Assembly: GCF_018873765.1 (NCBI RefSeq)
Contig: NC_057925.1
Span: 12,225,568-12,289,567 of the forward strand
Direction: 5' to 3'
DNA: 64,000 nucleotides
DNA from: Telopea speciosissima
Taxonomy: Eukaryota; Streptophyta; Magnoliopsida; Proteales; Proteaceae
The position numbers and the translations under genes were made by a program. Positions 45,580-59,200 of this stretch are shown in pieces. Every line of letters begins with the position of its first letter. Positions within the stretch are counted from its first letter, which is position 1. Below the pieces are notes generated by a model. It did no database searches, had not been told where the DNA came from, and saw only the letters and a program-made list of their open reading frames with translations.

Positions 45580-46255
45580 TAGGAAAATTCGCTCATAAAA
45601 GCCAGCTCGTAAGATGAGGGAGCCCAAGACCATATCAACCCTCATCAAGTCTCTTACAAAGCCAATGTGGAATTAACTCTTTATATGGTTGGGATAGTAA
45701 TAAACCACCATGCTTTCAAACTGACATCTATGACGATCCAATCAAGACTAGGTAGCCCATTTTAAACAACTCTACTTTGCTCTAGGGTTTGTGTGGAGAC
45801 ATGTAATTTTTTTCTAGTGTCTTCATTGTCACACCAGGTCGCCTCTTCTATGTGAGGGTACAATGAGAATCGACTAACTTGATCCACTGATGTGAATCTC
45901 AAGAGAACTTTTCTTCAAAAGTTGGCTTATAAGGTGAGGGAGCCCAAGGCCATATTGACCCCCCACCAAGTTCTCGATGGAACCAATGCGAAATCAACCC
46001 CATATCGCTGATATGAGATCGAACCAAACTACAATGTTTTCCAAACTGATGTCCACTTGTGGGCCACTGTATATCATGTTTCCTTTTTCTAAATGGTTTC
46101 ATTCCATTATAGGGTCTCTGCATTATGACATGTAAATTTTTTCGTAATGGCTTTCACTTTAGTACTAGCAAGTTCACCCCATATATGTGATGATAAGGAT
46201 CAAGGACTGATTGCTCAGATATTACTATACGAACCCCAAGAGAACTTGCCCCTCA
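45580..46255. repeat. Two diverged direct copies of about 320 bp plus a truncated third
   Basis: Copies begin near 45580, 45895 and 46225. Shared blocks include AAGATGAGGGAGCCCAAG / AAGGTGAGGGAGCCCAAG, CATAT-GACC, GACATGTAA-TTTTTT and TCAAGAGAACTT / CCAAGAGAACTT. No ORF. This looks like a tandem array of LTR-derived sequence, but the parent is not identified. Confidence 0.6.
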
Positions 46256-46796
46256 AAATTTTAAATGTTTATATATTTTTTTTAAAAAGGAACAAAACAA
46301 AAAAAACAACACTTTTTCTGAAATAAATTGTCGATTTTTTATTTGAAATACATGCTTCTAATGTTCAAAACAATTGTAACATCCGAAATTAATCTCTATA
46401 TATATTTTATAACCTACTGTAAGTTCCAAGGCATGTCATATAATATCATCCAATATCAATTCCCAACTCATACACCATAATGTCCAAAGTTGAGCAATGC
46501 CTTTGGCTATGGTGTTGCTCATTGTTGTCAACACACTCATCGAGTGATGCGTGTTTAGTTGGATTGAGGGTGGGTGGGACTCATCGCTTTAGAAACCTTT
46601 TTCAGTAGATGCATCAATTTGTAGCTGAATTTCGGGGTCCGTACATTAACATTGAGTTGAAGGTGATATCATGAAAAATGTAGACCTTTGAGTCGTCTAT
46701 ACGTCATGAAAAGAATTAGGTCGATCAGAGTTTGGGAAAGAGAGAGATATATGGTCTTTTTTTTTTGGTAAATGAGATATATGATCAGTTAAAACA

Positions 46797-47050
46797 GAAA
46801 TGCTTGTCATTTGCCGATTTTTTAACACAAAAAAAGTGAAACATGTTTAAAACATGAATACTTGTCATTTGTCGATTTTTTAACACAAAAGAAGTGAAAC
46901 GTGTTTAAAACATGAATGCTTGTCGTTTACCTGTTTTTTACACAAAAAAAGATGAAACGTGTTAAAATATGAATGCTTGTCATTTGCCGGGTTTTTTCCC
47001 TCGGGCAAAACATGTTTAAAACGGTAAAAAACGAAATCGCGTTTAAAACG
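46797..47050. repeat. 58-bp tandem repeats just upstream of NUP93
   Basis: Four units start at about 46801, 46859, 46918 and 46974 with (T/A)GCTTGTC(A/G)TTT. Each contains ACACAAAA and GAAAC(A/G)TGTTTAAAA. The CATGTTTAAAACATG segment is an imperfect palindrome recurring in each unit. The array ends about 210 bp before the NUP93 start codon, so it lies in or next to the promoter. Confidence 0.85.
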
Positions 47051-47260
47051 AACACTGTTCGTTTTAGCAAACAATGCTCAACTGCGATATGCGGCTCACC
47101 CAAACAGTTCTCCGCGCTGGTTGAACTCTGCAAAGTACGGCTCTACAGGCCAAAACCGGTCGGGAAATTTGGTTTTGCTTGCTCTCTTACCGCTTTCCCT
47201 CCATTCAAATTAGGGCTTCTAAACGCCTGTCACTCTCTTTGGAGCTTTGTAGTTGCAGTA

Positions 47261-50200
47261 ATGGCGACTGAACCAGACCTGAGTAGCTGGACCGATCTCC
47301 TCCACTCATCTACGAAGCTTCTCGAGCAAGCTGCTCCATCTGCTCAATTCCCTACTCTACAGGTTCGTCTTATTGTTTCATGTTAGGCGACTCTATGGCT
47401 TTTGCATTATCGTTTATTTTCGTTTCTCTGTTTTGTAGATATTTGACTTACACATGAACTGTTGCAGAGAAACTTGGATCAATTGGAAGCTTTGTCGAAG
47501 AAGCTCAAGGCTAAAACCCTGAGAACTGAAGCTCCTACACAATCCATTGCCGCCACGAGGTAATGCTTCATGCAGTCAAAACAAAAGGCTATTGGCCCCT
47601 TCGGTCGATCATACAGATTGGTTCCACGGTGATAAATTTTACTTTACGTTTAGTTATTATGATCATGGAGAACGTGGTTGGCCGGGAGTAATTCTGAATT
47701 GATCATTCCATCAATCTGAGAGTGTTGATAGTATAGGGAATGTTGCCGTTATGTCGGTTGAGTTTCCACCTATTTTTTGTACGGATTAGGTTACTGGCGC
47801 GCGAAGGAATCAATGCTGAGCAGCTTGCACGAGATCTCAAGTCTTTTGAGTTGAAGGTGAGGTCACTTTGTCAGTGTTATTTATCAACTGACTGCCTTAA
47901 TTGGATTCATGTCTTTATGTTCTTTAACATTCGTTAATCTTGTACCTCACTCACTCACTGAACTAGTAATAGTTTAAGCTAGACATTATGTGCAATGTCC
48001 TAACGATGGAGGCCCTCCAGATAATGTGTTTCTAAAATTGAATTTTACTTACAATTGGTACAATAATTCTCTTGCAGTAACTCAAGACCTTAAATTGTGC
48101 CATCACTTCCCCTTGTCATGAGTAGGTCATGGAAACATCTGTGGGAGCTTTTTTGTTTTGGTTCTCTACTTTAAAAGTTTATCCCACTCAGTTGGGGCTT
48201 GGGGCCCAAGGGAGGTTCCATCAATGCTCTGTTTACAAATATTAACTTCTGCCTCGGAAAAATCATACTAATGAATACTTCGAAAAATTATATGGGATCC
48301 ATATCAAGATTTCGAACTTATTGCAGGAGTACAAATATTCAATATGTGCTGCTTTCCATCATAACACAAGAGAAATGGGCGGACAAAAGTCACAAAATTA
48401 GTGTTATGGATCAAGCCACTAAAAGTAAAAGGAGCAACCACTCATATCTCTGTTACTACTAGAAAAAATCTATTTTTATAGGACACGATCCCAGCAATGA
48501 AATATAGAATGGGAATTTGGACTAATGGTCTGTTGCATAATACTCAAATTGTTTAATTGACTCCCCTAATGATGAGTGATTGATGGGGAGTGGCTTGTCA
48601 CCTATTGCCCTCAATTTGAAGACAAATACTTTGGATTTTTCATTCCGGTGATAGCTACAGAAGTCAATCTTCTTCGTAAGTTTTTAATTGAAAATATTTG
48701 ATTAATGTTCCATACTTCCATATCATATTGGATTATTGGTACCAACCAAACCAAATAGCAGCTTCATCAAGTCCAGCAAAAACGCAGTTCGGGTGCATGG
48801 TGTAACACAAAACCGAGGACTCCTAGTTACCCCCTAGACCATCTCTCAAGGAGGAGATAGGTGTCTACACCCCCTCAATCACCATCTGTAATAGTACTGC
48901 AGATGCTGCTACAACAAAAAAAGGGCGTACCCAGTGCATGAGGCTTCCGCCACTGCGGGGTCTGGGGAGGGTCATAATGTACGCAGCCTTCCCCCTGCTT
49001 TTGCAGAGAGGCTGTTTTCAGACTTGAACCCGTGACCACTTGTTTACAATGGAGCAACCTTACCGTTGCACCAAGGCCCACCCTCTAACTGATGCTGCTA
49101 CAACATATGGGCGAAATTTGAACCCATTGAGGTTAAACATAGTGGTCTTGCAGTTTTTTAGATTGACTAATTCACACTTTTGATATTCTTCAACAATATA
49201 ACTTCTTTTGAAAATTAAAATGTAAAATTTTATTGCTATGAGGGGGAAAATGAGGTAAAAGAAATCATAATTAGGGTGTGTTTGTTTGGGGTATCTATGG
49301 AGCAAATCAGCTGTTTTGAACAAAAAAATTTGAAAAGGATGTCTCCTAAACACCTTTGGGAGATGGGCCAAAAATAACCAATGCGTTTCTCTCTCCCTAA
49401 GAGTCCTCCATATCTCCAACTCTGTTGTGAGCTCAGTAAAAATTAGGAGAATTAAAAAAACTAGCCTAACCACATGGTTCTTCCAAGAAAAAAGGTAAAA
49501 GAAGATTAACCTGTTTTGCTAAAACATAAAAAGGGGTACGAGTACCCAGTGCACAAGGCTCCTGCAACTGCAGGGTCTGGGGAGGGTCATAATGTATGCA
49601 GCCTTACCCCTGCTTTCACAGAGAGGCTGTTTCTAGACTCGAACCCGTGACCACTTGGTCCCAATGGAGCAACCATAGTTATCAGGGTGGCAAGGTGACC
49701 AAGGTGATGGAGAGGGTCAATCAAGGCGATACCAACAAAATGGACCGAGGCGTCCAAGGCGCCGGCCTAGGCGACACCTCGATAACTGTGCTGTGACCCA
49801 TGATCATTTGTTTTGCTAATACATATGATCATGAAGTTTTATGCTGGGGAAAACTTGAGGGTCTGGTAATTAGGAGCGTATATTAATTTTCTTCTGATTG
49901 GTAAGAAATACATGGATTTGCATCATTTGATATTAGAGAGAGACATATAATATGATGCAATGTGAGTAGTGGGTTGGCATAGATTTCATTCGATCAACTT
50001 GAATATTTGAAATGCTTTTCAAGGTTTTGCTACTTGAGGAATAGTATGGTTTTCATGGTTTGTTACTTGAGGAATAATATAATTTTTCACTGCTTATATT
50101 CTGCATGGTCTGATTCTAAATCTGGTATAGTTTTGACCTCTGTGCACTAATTCGTTGCCATTGATATAATCTAATACATGCTTTTACTTGAGGAATAGTA

Positions 50201-53200
50201 GGGTTTTCATGGTTTGTTACTTGAGGAATAACATATTTTTTCACTGCTCATATTCTGCATGGTCTGATTCTAAATCTGGTATAGTTTTGACCTCTGTGCA
50301 CTAATTCGTTGCCATTGATATAATCTAATACATGCTTTAACTTGTGCTTCTTTCAAGTTCCCCTCCCCCAACACCCTTTTCATCTCTCTCCCCCTCATCA
50401 GACTATGTTATTGGATTTTGTCTTCTGTGGCAAGTGTTTTCTTGACTTATCTTCATTCTGTCTACTTTTTCTTGAAGACAACATTTGAGGATGTGTTCCC
50501 TGCTGAGGCAACAAGTGTCGAAGAATATCTGCAGCAGGTAGATTTACACCTATTTAACCAACGCCATTTAGTTGGGATAAGGCTGAGTTGTTGTTTTAGT
50601 TTTATACCTATTGTTGCTCAATGAAAAAATTTCAAGTTTTTGAGTTCTCATTTCCATTGAGATATTGAAGGTTTTTCTTACTTTGTTGTTCTGTCTAGTT
50701 ACATTGATCGCTGAAAATAAGGATGAACACCGGCAGAAGTTTCAAGCTTTACTCATTCTATATAGTAGTGAGCCTCGTGTTAGAAAAGAACCTTACCTGG
50801 AGCCATCTGCTAACAATGGCATCCTGAAGTGTCTAATGATTTAAAATCTAGGAGTTGGTTGACTTTAATGGTTAACAACTCAACATTGTTAAGAAATTGC
50901 AATTGTGGGTTGCTCCTCCACGGTTGCACTGAGAGAACTTTGAACTGTGGCAATATAATCTGGTTTTGGGATAACTCTTCCTAATTTAAGAAATCGAGCT
51001 GGAAGTGTGTAGTTTGAGCCATTTGTTATGCTGCATGTTAAATCTTGTTTTGTGCTTGGTGCCCATATTGTTTAGTTGAGTGGAGCGGGAGTTCTGAAAA
51101 ATGGAAGAAAAAAAATGCTGGACCGATGAATTTGGAAAAGTTCAAAGTTCTGGAGTTTTCTAGAAGGGTAGTTTATTGTGATGATCAGACAATATAAATT
51201 ATGTTCCGAGTAGGAATGTTAGTATCATCTATAAGATGTTTGGGGTAATGCTGAAACAGGATAAGGTGCCATTTGAGACAATAAACCCCACTTGAAAACT
51301 AAAAACCAATTTTTTCTATAGAGCTTCGACATATCAGTTGTCAGTGACAGGAGCAATGAAGGCTTTGCCTTTTTCTTGGACATTGATATTTGATTGAATA
51401 GTGCTAGAACACCAATATCAGAAATGATTTTTGATGGGGTTAACATATTTGTTTAGAGGTGTGACTTGGTTGGGTTAGCAAAGCAGCAAGATTCTCAGGG
51501 GTTCGGTATGTACCAAAGAATCTTTACTAACAAGATAGCTTGATCTCAGGTGAATCGGCCAATTCAGATTGGAATAGACCATGATCAATTTTGATTTCTA
51601 CCGATTTTGATATGATCGATTCACACCCAAAAACCCTAGAAATTCCTTGTTTTTGTTTCTAAGAACCAATTCTAGGGTTCTTGAAGACTCATGAGTCACG
51701 TGCTCCCGGCCTCCAGTTCTTCGCTCCTTTGGTAATGTCTTTCCCTCTTCTCCGGTAATCTATTGCCGGTAATTCTCGACCTCCGATGTTTCTCTCTCTC
51801 CAAACCCTTCTCCACCCTCTCCTTCCTCCTAGATCCACCCGCCACAAACCCCGTTCAACACAACACCTTCTCACTGGAAAGCACCCTTTGAGCCTGCCCC
51901 TCGTGCTTCTCGTGAAGGCCTCTCTCTTCGTTTTATTGCACCTTTCCATGATGGTGCCTCAAAATTTGCCCTTTGTCCTCCTGGGCTGCTCGATGATGAA
52001 GCAAAGCTTTGGAAGAGCTGCCTGGTAGGCCATTTCCCGGGCTCTAGACCCCCATTCCATATTTTGAAGTTATTTCTGTCAAAGAATGGCGGCCTCAAGG
52101 AAACCTTCAACCCACCCTTTTGGACAATGGTTTTTTCATCTTTAAATTCTCCGCTGAACTTGACAAGATTTGTGCCCTTGAAGGAGGTTCCTGGCAAGTG
52201 GGGAAGAACAAATATTTCTTCGTCAATGGAATCGTCAACTTCAGCTGAACAGCGTGGATTTATCTATCATCCTTTTATGGATATCTCTCCCTGGCTTTCC
52301 TCTTCACTTCTGGTGCTCCGAAGGACTTAGCACATTGGGCTCTGTCGTGGGCACTCCTCTCTTCTCTGATGCTAGAACCATGAGAAAGTATAGACTAGCC
52401 TATGCCAGAATCTGTGTCGAAGTATCGGCAGAGGATGCTCTTCCCTCCTTCATCAAGGTTAATGATGGGAATGATTTCTCCTTCGATCAAGATGTGCACT
52501 ACGACTGGAAGCCTCCACACTGCCTCCATTGCAAAACTTTTAGTCATGACTCTAGCTTCTGTGCGCCTAAGGAAGTCTCGGTTCCTCCTGATGATCACCG
52601 AAATGAAGCAACAATTGGTCTCACCTCTGTTGATGAGATACAACAACATGAACCAAATCAGGTGCAACATCTACCTTCTTGAGGAAGAACCAGGGCTAGA
52701 CCTCACCAGAATAAGCAGCGGCTGAAGGAAACGCCGGCATCCAAGACTCCTTTTCATGGGACCGATGGTCTCAACCTTTCTTCAGATTTGCCCTCTGGGT
52801 AGAATCGAATTGTGATTCTGTCATCTGACATTGAAGTACTGCCAAACCCCCTGCTGCCTGCCCTAGACGATCGAGAAATCTTCCTTCAGAGATACCCTGA
52901 TGCGTCGCTCTCGCTCTGCTTCCCCAGCAGTTGACCTTGGAAAGGTGCTTTTGGAAAATCGACCTGCTTCTCTGAGGACTTCCTCCTCTTCAGCTTTGTT
53001 GTCTCCTTCGAAAAGGCAAGCTGCTCCTCCTCTTGATGATGCGACTCCAAATAGGGTGTCGAGTGCTTTCTTCCCTTTTGTTCCAGCTTCCCTGGTGGGA
53101 CCCATCCTTTCCCTTTCTCCCTCTTTGCCTGTGGACCATTCTCGAACCATTGTGTGAACCATTATCCCTGGTTCAACCACTTCTTCCCATCTTTCTATCA

Positions 53201-56200
53201 ATCGGACCTCTACCTCTGGGCTATCCACTAACCCAAACCCGATTGCCACTTCGCCTCTCACCCGAATCTTGTTTGGCTCCCTCTTCTTCTACCAACCATT
53301 ATGGCCTACGTTCCTTCCAAAGGTGCCATAGAAGCTCCTCTCAAGCTCGGAAACTCCTCCCCAACCCTTGGGCTTGATTGCACCCCCCTCCACTTCCCTA
53401 TGAACCAGGTTGTTATTTGGAACATCAGTGATGTAGTCCTTGGTAGGAGTAATCCCACTAGGAGCCAGGGTAATGGGGTCACACACAAGGGCTAGCCAAT
53501 TGGGTTAGGGTTTACTAATTTAGGGCAAAACTAGGGTTAGGGTTGGATTTTGAGAAAGGGGTTTATAGGGTATTAATGGGCAGGTCTAGGGGACTAAAAT
53601 GGAATAAAGAAGTTAGGGTTTGGATGAGTTTCGAAATTTTGCAATATTGGGCAGAATTGATTTTAGGGTTTTTTTTGGGTTTTATGGGAGATGAGGGGAA
53701 TTAGGGTTTGAGTGGTTTGATTGGACTGAAAGTAGGATCGAGTGTAGGGGGAAATGTGGGGGATGTATGCTGGAAGTTTGGGCCAGATTTGATGGTGGGA
53801 TGATGGCTGCTTAGAAACTGAGCTATGGTTCGAAGGTAGAAGTTGCAGGTTTAATGGAGGGGATGTAAAACTGGTTTTGAGATCTGATGGGGGAAAGGAT
53901 GGCTTAGGTCGGAGGATGAAGGAGAGAAGGATGTCAGGAATTGAGAGTAAACTTACTGATTTGAAGAACCAGCAAGGCAGCAGCTAGAAAGTTGAAGAAA
54001 CCTCCCGATCTTCACGATGCAAGGGGTCGTAGGAGTCCACCCACCCTGTACCACCTTGAGATCCACAAGGATGCAAACTCAGAGACCAATCGGCTATGGC
54101 TGCAGCAAGCTAAAAACAAAAATTATTTAATTGAACTGTGGGGGAGCCTCCCACGAATTGCTTTATTTATAATGGGGGCTGATCCATCAATCAGCCAATC
54201 AGTCCTATTCAGAGGAGTTGTAGTCCTAGCTCTGAATCCTAATTACAATATGATCAGATCTTATAATCTGATTTAAAAAAAAAAAACAAATCCTCCTTTA
54301 GAAATCGTGGAGGGGGAGAAATAAAACAGTAGCTAATAAAAAAGGTCAAATGACCATTATACCCTTAACTAAAGTACTGAAAAAAAACTACGTATGGAAG
54401 CTCCAACGAAAAATAAAAACAGAAACAAATCAACAGCCCTTTCAAGGCTTCTTATTCCTCTTCCTAGTGCTTGGACCTGCATCAATCAGGGGTCTCAACT
54501 CCCCTTCCAAACAGTCTGCTGTCTATTCTTTCATCAAGCTCCATCGTCCCAGTCTTTGCTTCCTCCTTGAGACTCATATCAAAGAAGCAAATGCCCCAAA
54601 AACTTCAAGCTCCATTGCCCCTGGTTGGTCTCTGCAGACCAAATATAGTCACCATCCCAATGGCCGAATATGGGTCATTTGAGATCCCTGTAAAATCAAA
54701 GTCTCCATCCTCTCTTCCTCTTCCCAGTTTCTTCATCTTTGCATTTCTGACCTTTTGGGTCTATCCAGCTCTTTGTTCACTGTCATTTATGCTTCTAATA
54801 TCCCTGCTGAAAGGCTCTCTTTATGGAATGATCTTCGATCCTGCTCTGGGCAGATTGACTCTCTCCCCTGAGGGTTGGGAGGTGATTTTAATGTGGTTCA
54901 CTATGATCACGAGAAGCAAGGAGGGGATCATTTAGACAGGGATTCAGTGGAAGCTTTTAACTCTTGTATTGAGGATATTGGCACCAGTGACTTGAGATGG
55001 TCTGGCCCAAAGTTCTCTTGGAATAACAAAAGAGCTGGTACTGCCCGTATTGCCTGCAAGCTTGATAGAATCCTTGTGAACGAAGCTTGGCTCTCCACCT
55101 ATCCTTCCTCCCATGCCACTTTTCACAACCCTGGTATCTCTGACCATAGCCCTATCTCTTTGTTCATTCAACCTTACATATCCTTTGGCCCAAAGCCCTT
55201 TAAATACTTTGACATGTGGTCCTCTCACCCCTCTTTCCTTCCTACTGTTAAAGAAGCCTGGGATAAGCGAATCCAAGCTTTTTCTTCTCCACTTATAGCA
55301 GTTGCAAGGAAACTCAGAAATGTCAAAAGTGCTTTCAAGGATTGGAACTCTCTCCACTTTGGAAATATTTCCCAGCGTGTGCTTGATTGTAGGGACAAGC
55401 TTTCAGGTATTCAGAATCGGTTGCAGACTGACTCTCTAAATGTTCCTCTGGTGGAAGAAGAAAAAGAGGCTATTTCTGAGCTCTCAGTTCTTCTCTCTCA
55501 AGAGGAAAGCTTCAAAAGGCAAAAGTCCAGAATCAAGTGGCTGGATTTAGGGGACTCTAACACGGCCTATTTCCATCGATCCATGAAGTCTAGAATAAAC
55601 ATCAACTCTATTTTGCAGCTTACCACTTCTGATGGATCTCATGTTCATAGAGTCAAGGACATCAAAGACGTGGCTGCAAATTATTTCACGGAGCTATTCA
55701 ATGACTCTTCTAGGGAGGCTGGGCCAATCCCTGACCATCTTCTCAACAATTTCATTCCAAGTGAGTATCTCTCTTCTTTGCAGGTCATCCCTTCAGAAGA
55801 TGAAATTGTGGGAGCCATTCGATATCTTAAAACTAACAGGGCTCTTGGGCCAGATGGATTCAGTTTGGGTTTCTTTTTTGCTGCTTGGGACATTGTCAAG
55901 GAAGACCTTATTAAAGCTATCAAAAGTTTTTCCCTCAACCCTAGTCAAATTAAAGGAGTGAACCACACGTTTCTCTGCCTCATCCCCAAGAAGGAAGGTG
56001 CCTCGGCCATGACTGATTTCGGTCCTATAGCTCTTTGTAACTTGCTCTGCAAATTTATAGCTAAGATCATAGCATTAGGCTAAAGTCAATTGTGGACATT
56101 CTGGTTAGTGCAAATCAATCTGCTTTCATCCCTGGGAGAAGTATAGCAGACGACATTCTTCTTTGCGTCGAAGTAGTTAGAGGATTTGACGAGAAATCCC

Positions 56201-59200
56201 ACCCCCAACTGCTCTAATGAAGATTGACATCCACAGGGCTTTCGACTCTCTGACATGGGACTTCATTTGTAGGCTGCTAACCAAGATGGGCTTTCCTCCA
56301 GTGTTCACTCATTGGATTCATTAGTGCATATCGACGGCAAAATTTTCGGTCCTTGTCAATGGCAGCCCAGTGGGTTTCTTTGCTTCTTCAGTGGGTATTC
56401 GTCAGGGTTGCCTCTATCCCCTTACATTTTCACTCTGGCTATGGAAGTTCTTTCTAGAAACATCCAATCTTGCATTGATTGTCAGCTCATTGTCCCTATT
56501 CCCAAATGCAAAGCTCTCAGTTATCCCATTTGGCTTTTACGGACGACCTCATGATCTTCTCAAAGGCATCCAAAGAATACTTCGAATCCATTATGTTCTG
56601 TTTGCAGCACTTTGAAGATCTCTCAGGCCTGAGGATTAACCCTACGGAATCTCTCCTATTTCTTGCGGGGGTTTCTGAATTTGTGAAAGCTGCTTTGGAA
56701 ATATCGGGTTTCTCTCTTGGCCATTTTCCAGTTAAATACTTGGGGCTGCCTTTGATTCCGGCCAAGCTTACTGTGCATCACTGCTCTCCTATGTTGGATC
56801 TCATTAGGAAAAAACTACAGCTTTGGAAAGGCAAGCTGCTCTCATATGCAGGTCGGTTGGTTCTCATTAAGTCAATGCCTCAATCTTCTTACATCTACTG
56901 GACTGGTATATATGGTCTTCCATCCTCAACTATCAAGGCTCTAGAATCTCTTATGGCCTCCTTTCTTTGGAAAGGCGCTGAAACTTCTAGATTTCTCCAT
57001 CCCACCAGCTGGGCTTCTATGTGTCTCCCTAAGGAAGAGGGGGGGGGGGGTATAGGTTTTCGCCGCATTAAAGATGTGAACTCAGCAGGCATCATTAAGT
57101 TGATATGGAAGATTGCTTCTAAAGAAAGCAACATTTGGGTTGACTGGATCTACTTAGAAATTCTTCGGTCTGACTCTATTTGGATTGTCTCTTCCACTTC
57201 AGATGCTTCTTTGGTCTGGCACAAGATCCTCTCCCTTAGACAAACTGCTCTTGGAGCCATACACTCTAAGATTGGGGATAGTTCATCTACTGTTCTTTGG
57301 TTGGATCATTGGCACCCAAAGGGTATTCTCATTCACTCGGTTAATTCCAGAGCTATCTACAACTGTGGTTTAAGTAGACAATCGCTGGTTGCAGACATTA
57401 TCTCCAACGGAGACTGGGACCCATCGCCCTCTCTCCACCCAGTGCTCAATGAAGTTTGGAATGCTTTGCCCTCTATCCCTAGAAGATCTCTTGGATCCCT
57501 TCTACCTCTGGTTTGTTTAGATCTAAAGATGCTTGGAATCTTGTTTGGCTCAGAAATAATTTGGCTCCTTGGAGAAAGCTCGTCTGGTTCAAAGGCCACA
57601 TTCCCTGCCACAACTTTATTGTTTGGAATGTCTTCTCAAACAGTCCTCCCAATGCAGTCCTTCCTTCGTCTTTGTCAAATCCCAGTCTCCCCCATTTTGC
57701 TGCCTTTGCTGGAATGCAGTGGAAGATGCTGATCATCTCTTATTTGATTGTACGCTTTCCTTGGCTATCTAGAAGGGAATCCTTGACAAATGCTGGCCTC
57801 AAGGGAATGGTTATGGATAGAAATGACTTTCTCTGGCTCTTCGACTTGTGATACAGTTGGTAAACTGGCTTTTTGTGCTTCCATTAACCAGATTTGGATG
57901 GAGCGTAACATTAGGAAATGGACTTCCAACTCCAGGCCTCTTAGCCAGATTTGGGTCTCCATCTCTTTTGACATTAAAGCAAAGCTCTCAGCTGTTACTT
58001 CCCCCTGTATTGATTCCCCAAGGAACAGGCATGTTGTTGTCTCCTAGGATCTCCCCCTCTTCTATCTCCAGCCGATCACCTCCTCTGTTTGAGGTTGAGT
58101 TAGCTTGTGTATTTGTGTTTTTTCTCCCCCCCGCTTTTGGGTCTCTGTAGTTCTTTCTCTTTGGTAATGAATTTTTTATTCACCTAAAAAAATAAAAGAT
58201 AGTTTGATCTTCTGTTGGGATGCCATCCTGGCTAAAAGGAGCTTTCAGATTTGTCTGGAAAAAATTGAGACGACTCATTTTCTATGACGAATTTGAGTTT
58301 AAATTGTCAGTGGGTAGAAGAGAATGGATGAATTGAGCAGGCTCTTCTATTTGTGTCTCCCCACTGTGAGAATAGTGGCTTGAAGTGAATCTTCTCTTCA
58401 GAGGATGTTCTTTTCCCTTGAGTCTCTTGCATTCAAGTGTCTTTGTAGATAGGGATCTCTCTTTTCTTATGTTACTTATTTATGAAAAGGCCAATGCTGA
58501 TCTCCTTGAGAAGGATCCCCTTGACTTGTCATTTTGGTCTCTATCCTTCCTTATCGCCAAGTCTCTTTGCGCTGGTGAATTTATTGCCACCAATTCCAAT
58601 TGACCCCTGCTTGTCTTTTGATTCCATAGTCACCAGACCATAACAAGGAAGACGTGAACAAAATGAGCATTGTTAAGGGAACTGTAGTCTGGAGGAAGAA
58701 TTACATTTCATTTGGTGGAAGAATATATTGATAAAATCTGCTATGGTTAGACAATCTTGTTAAAATGCCTTGGTGATCCTATGCAATAGCCTGGCTGCTA
58801 AAAGAAAAAGATCTTGCCTATGCCCTTCTCTAATCACCTAGGTGCATTCTGATGCAGCATGCAAGGAATTCTAGCAGCATAAGTGTGGACAGAGAATAGA
58901 AACTGTTGCCCACAGCTGATGTGGCCTATACTACACATCCAAGTATGAAAGTAATCATGAATATTAGGTCTGCAATAGAAAAGGAAATGGGTCTGAGATA
59001 AGGGTTTAGTTTTAGGGTGTTGGACGGAGTTTAGGGAGATATAAGTCTATAACTGTGTTAGGTGGGAAAAGGCTCATCTGTGAAGAGTCCACCTCTTTGG
59101 AGTCTTTGCACTCAGGTCTGATCCTGAGTTTCTAAGAATCTTCATTCTCAAATATAGATTTCAGTATCAGAGCAAAATACTTGCTACTCCCGCTGATCCG

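Larger units (their letters stand above)
51547..58195 (+). mobile_element. Near full-length LINE (plant L1-type), inactivated, in NUP93 intron 4
   Basis: The element has ORF1 with a DUF4283-like region and a CCHC knuckle, then ORF2 with an apurinic-type endonuclease, reverse transcriptase and terminal zinc-binding domain. It ends in CACCTAAAAAAATAAAA. The flanks AAGATAGCTTGATCT (51532-51546) and AAGATAGTTTGATCT (58196-58210) match at 14 of 15, a target duplication of normal L1 length. It has the same orientation as NUP93. The first 140 bp may include other repeat sequence, so the 5' border rests mainly on the duplication. Confidence 0.85.

Noticed and set aside
54875-57732. Two ORFs over 400 codons as host genes
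   Set aside because: They are endonuclease and reverse-transcriptase parts of a LINE with a flanking target duplication.
59150-59180. LTR primer-binding site (TATCAGAGC)
   Set aside because: No LTR ending in CA with a partner copy could be defined next to it.
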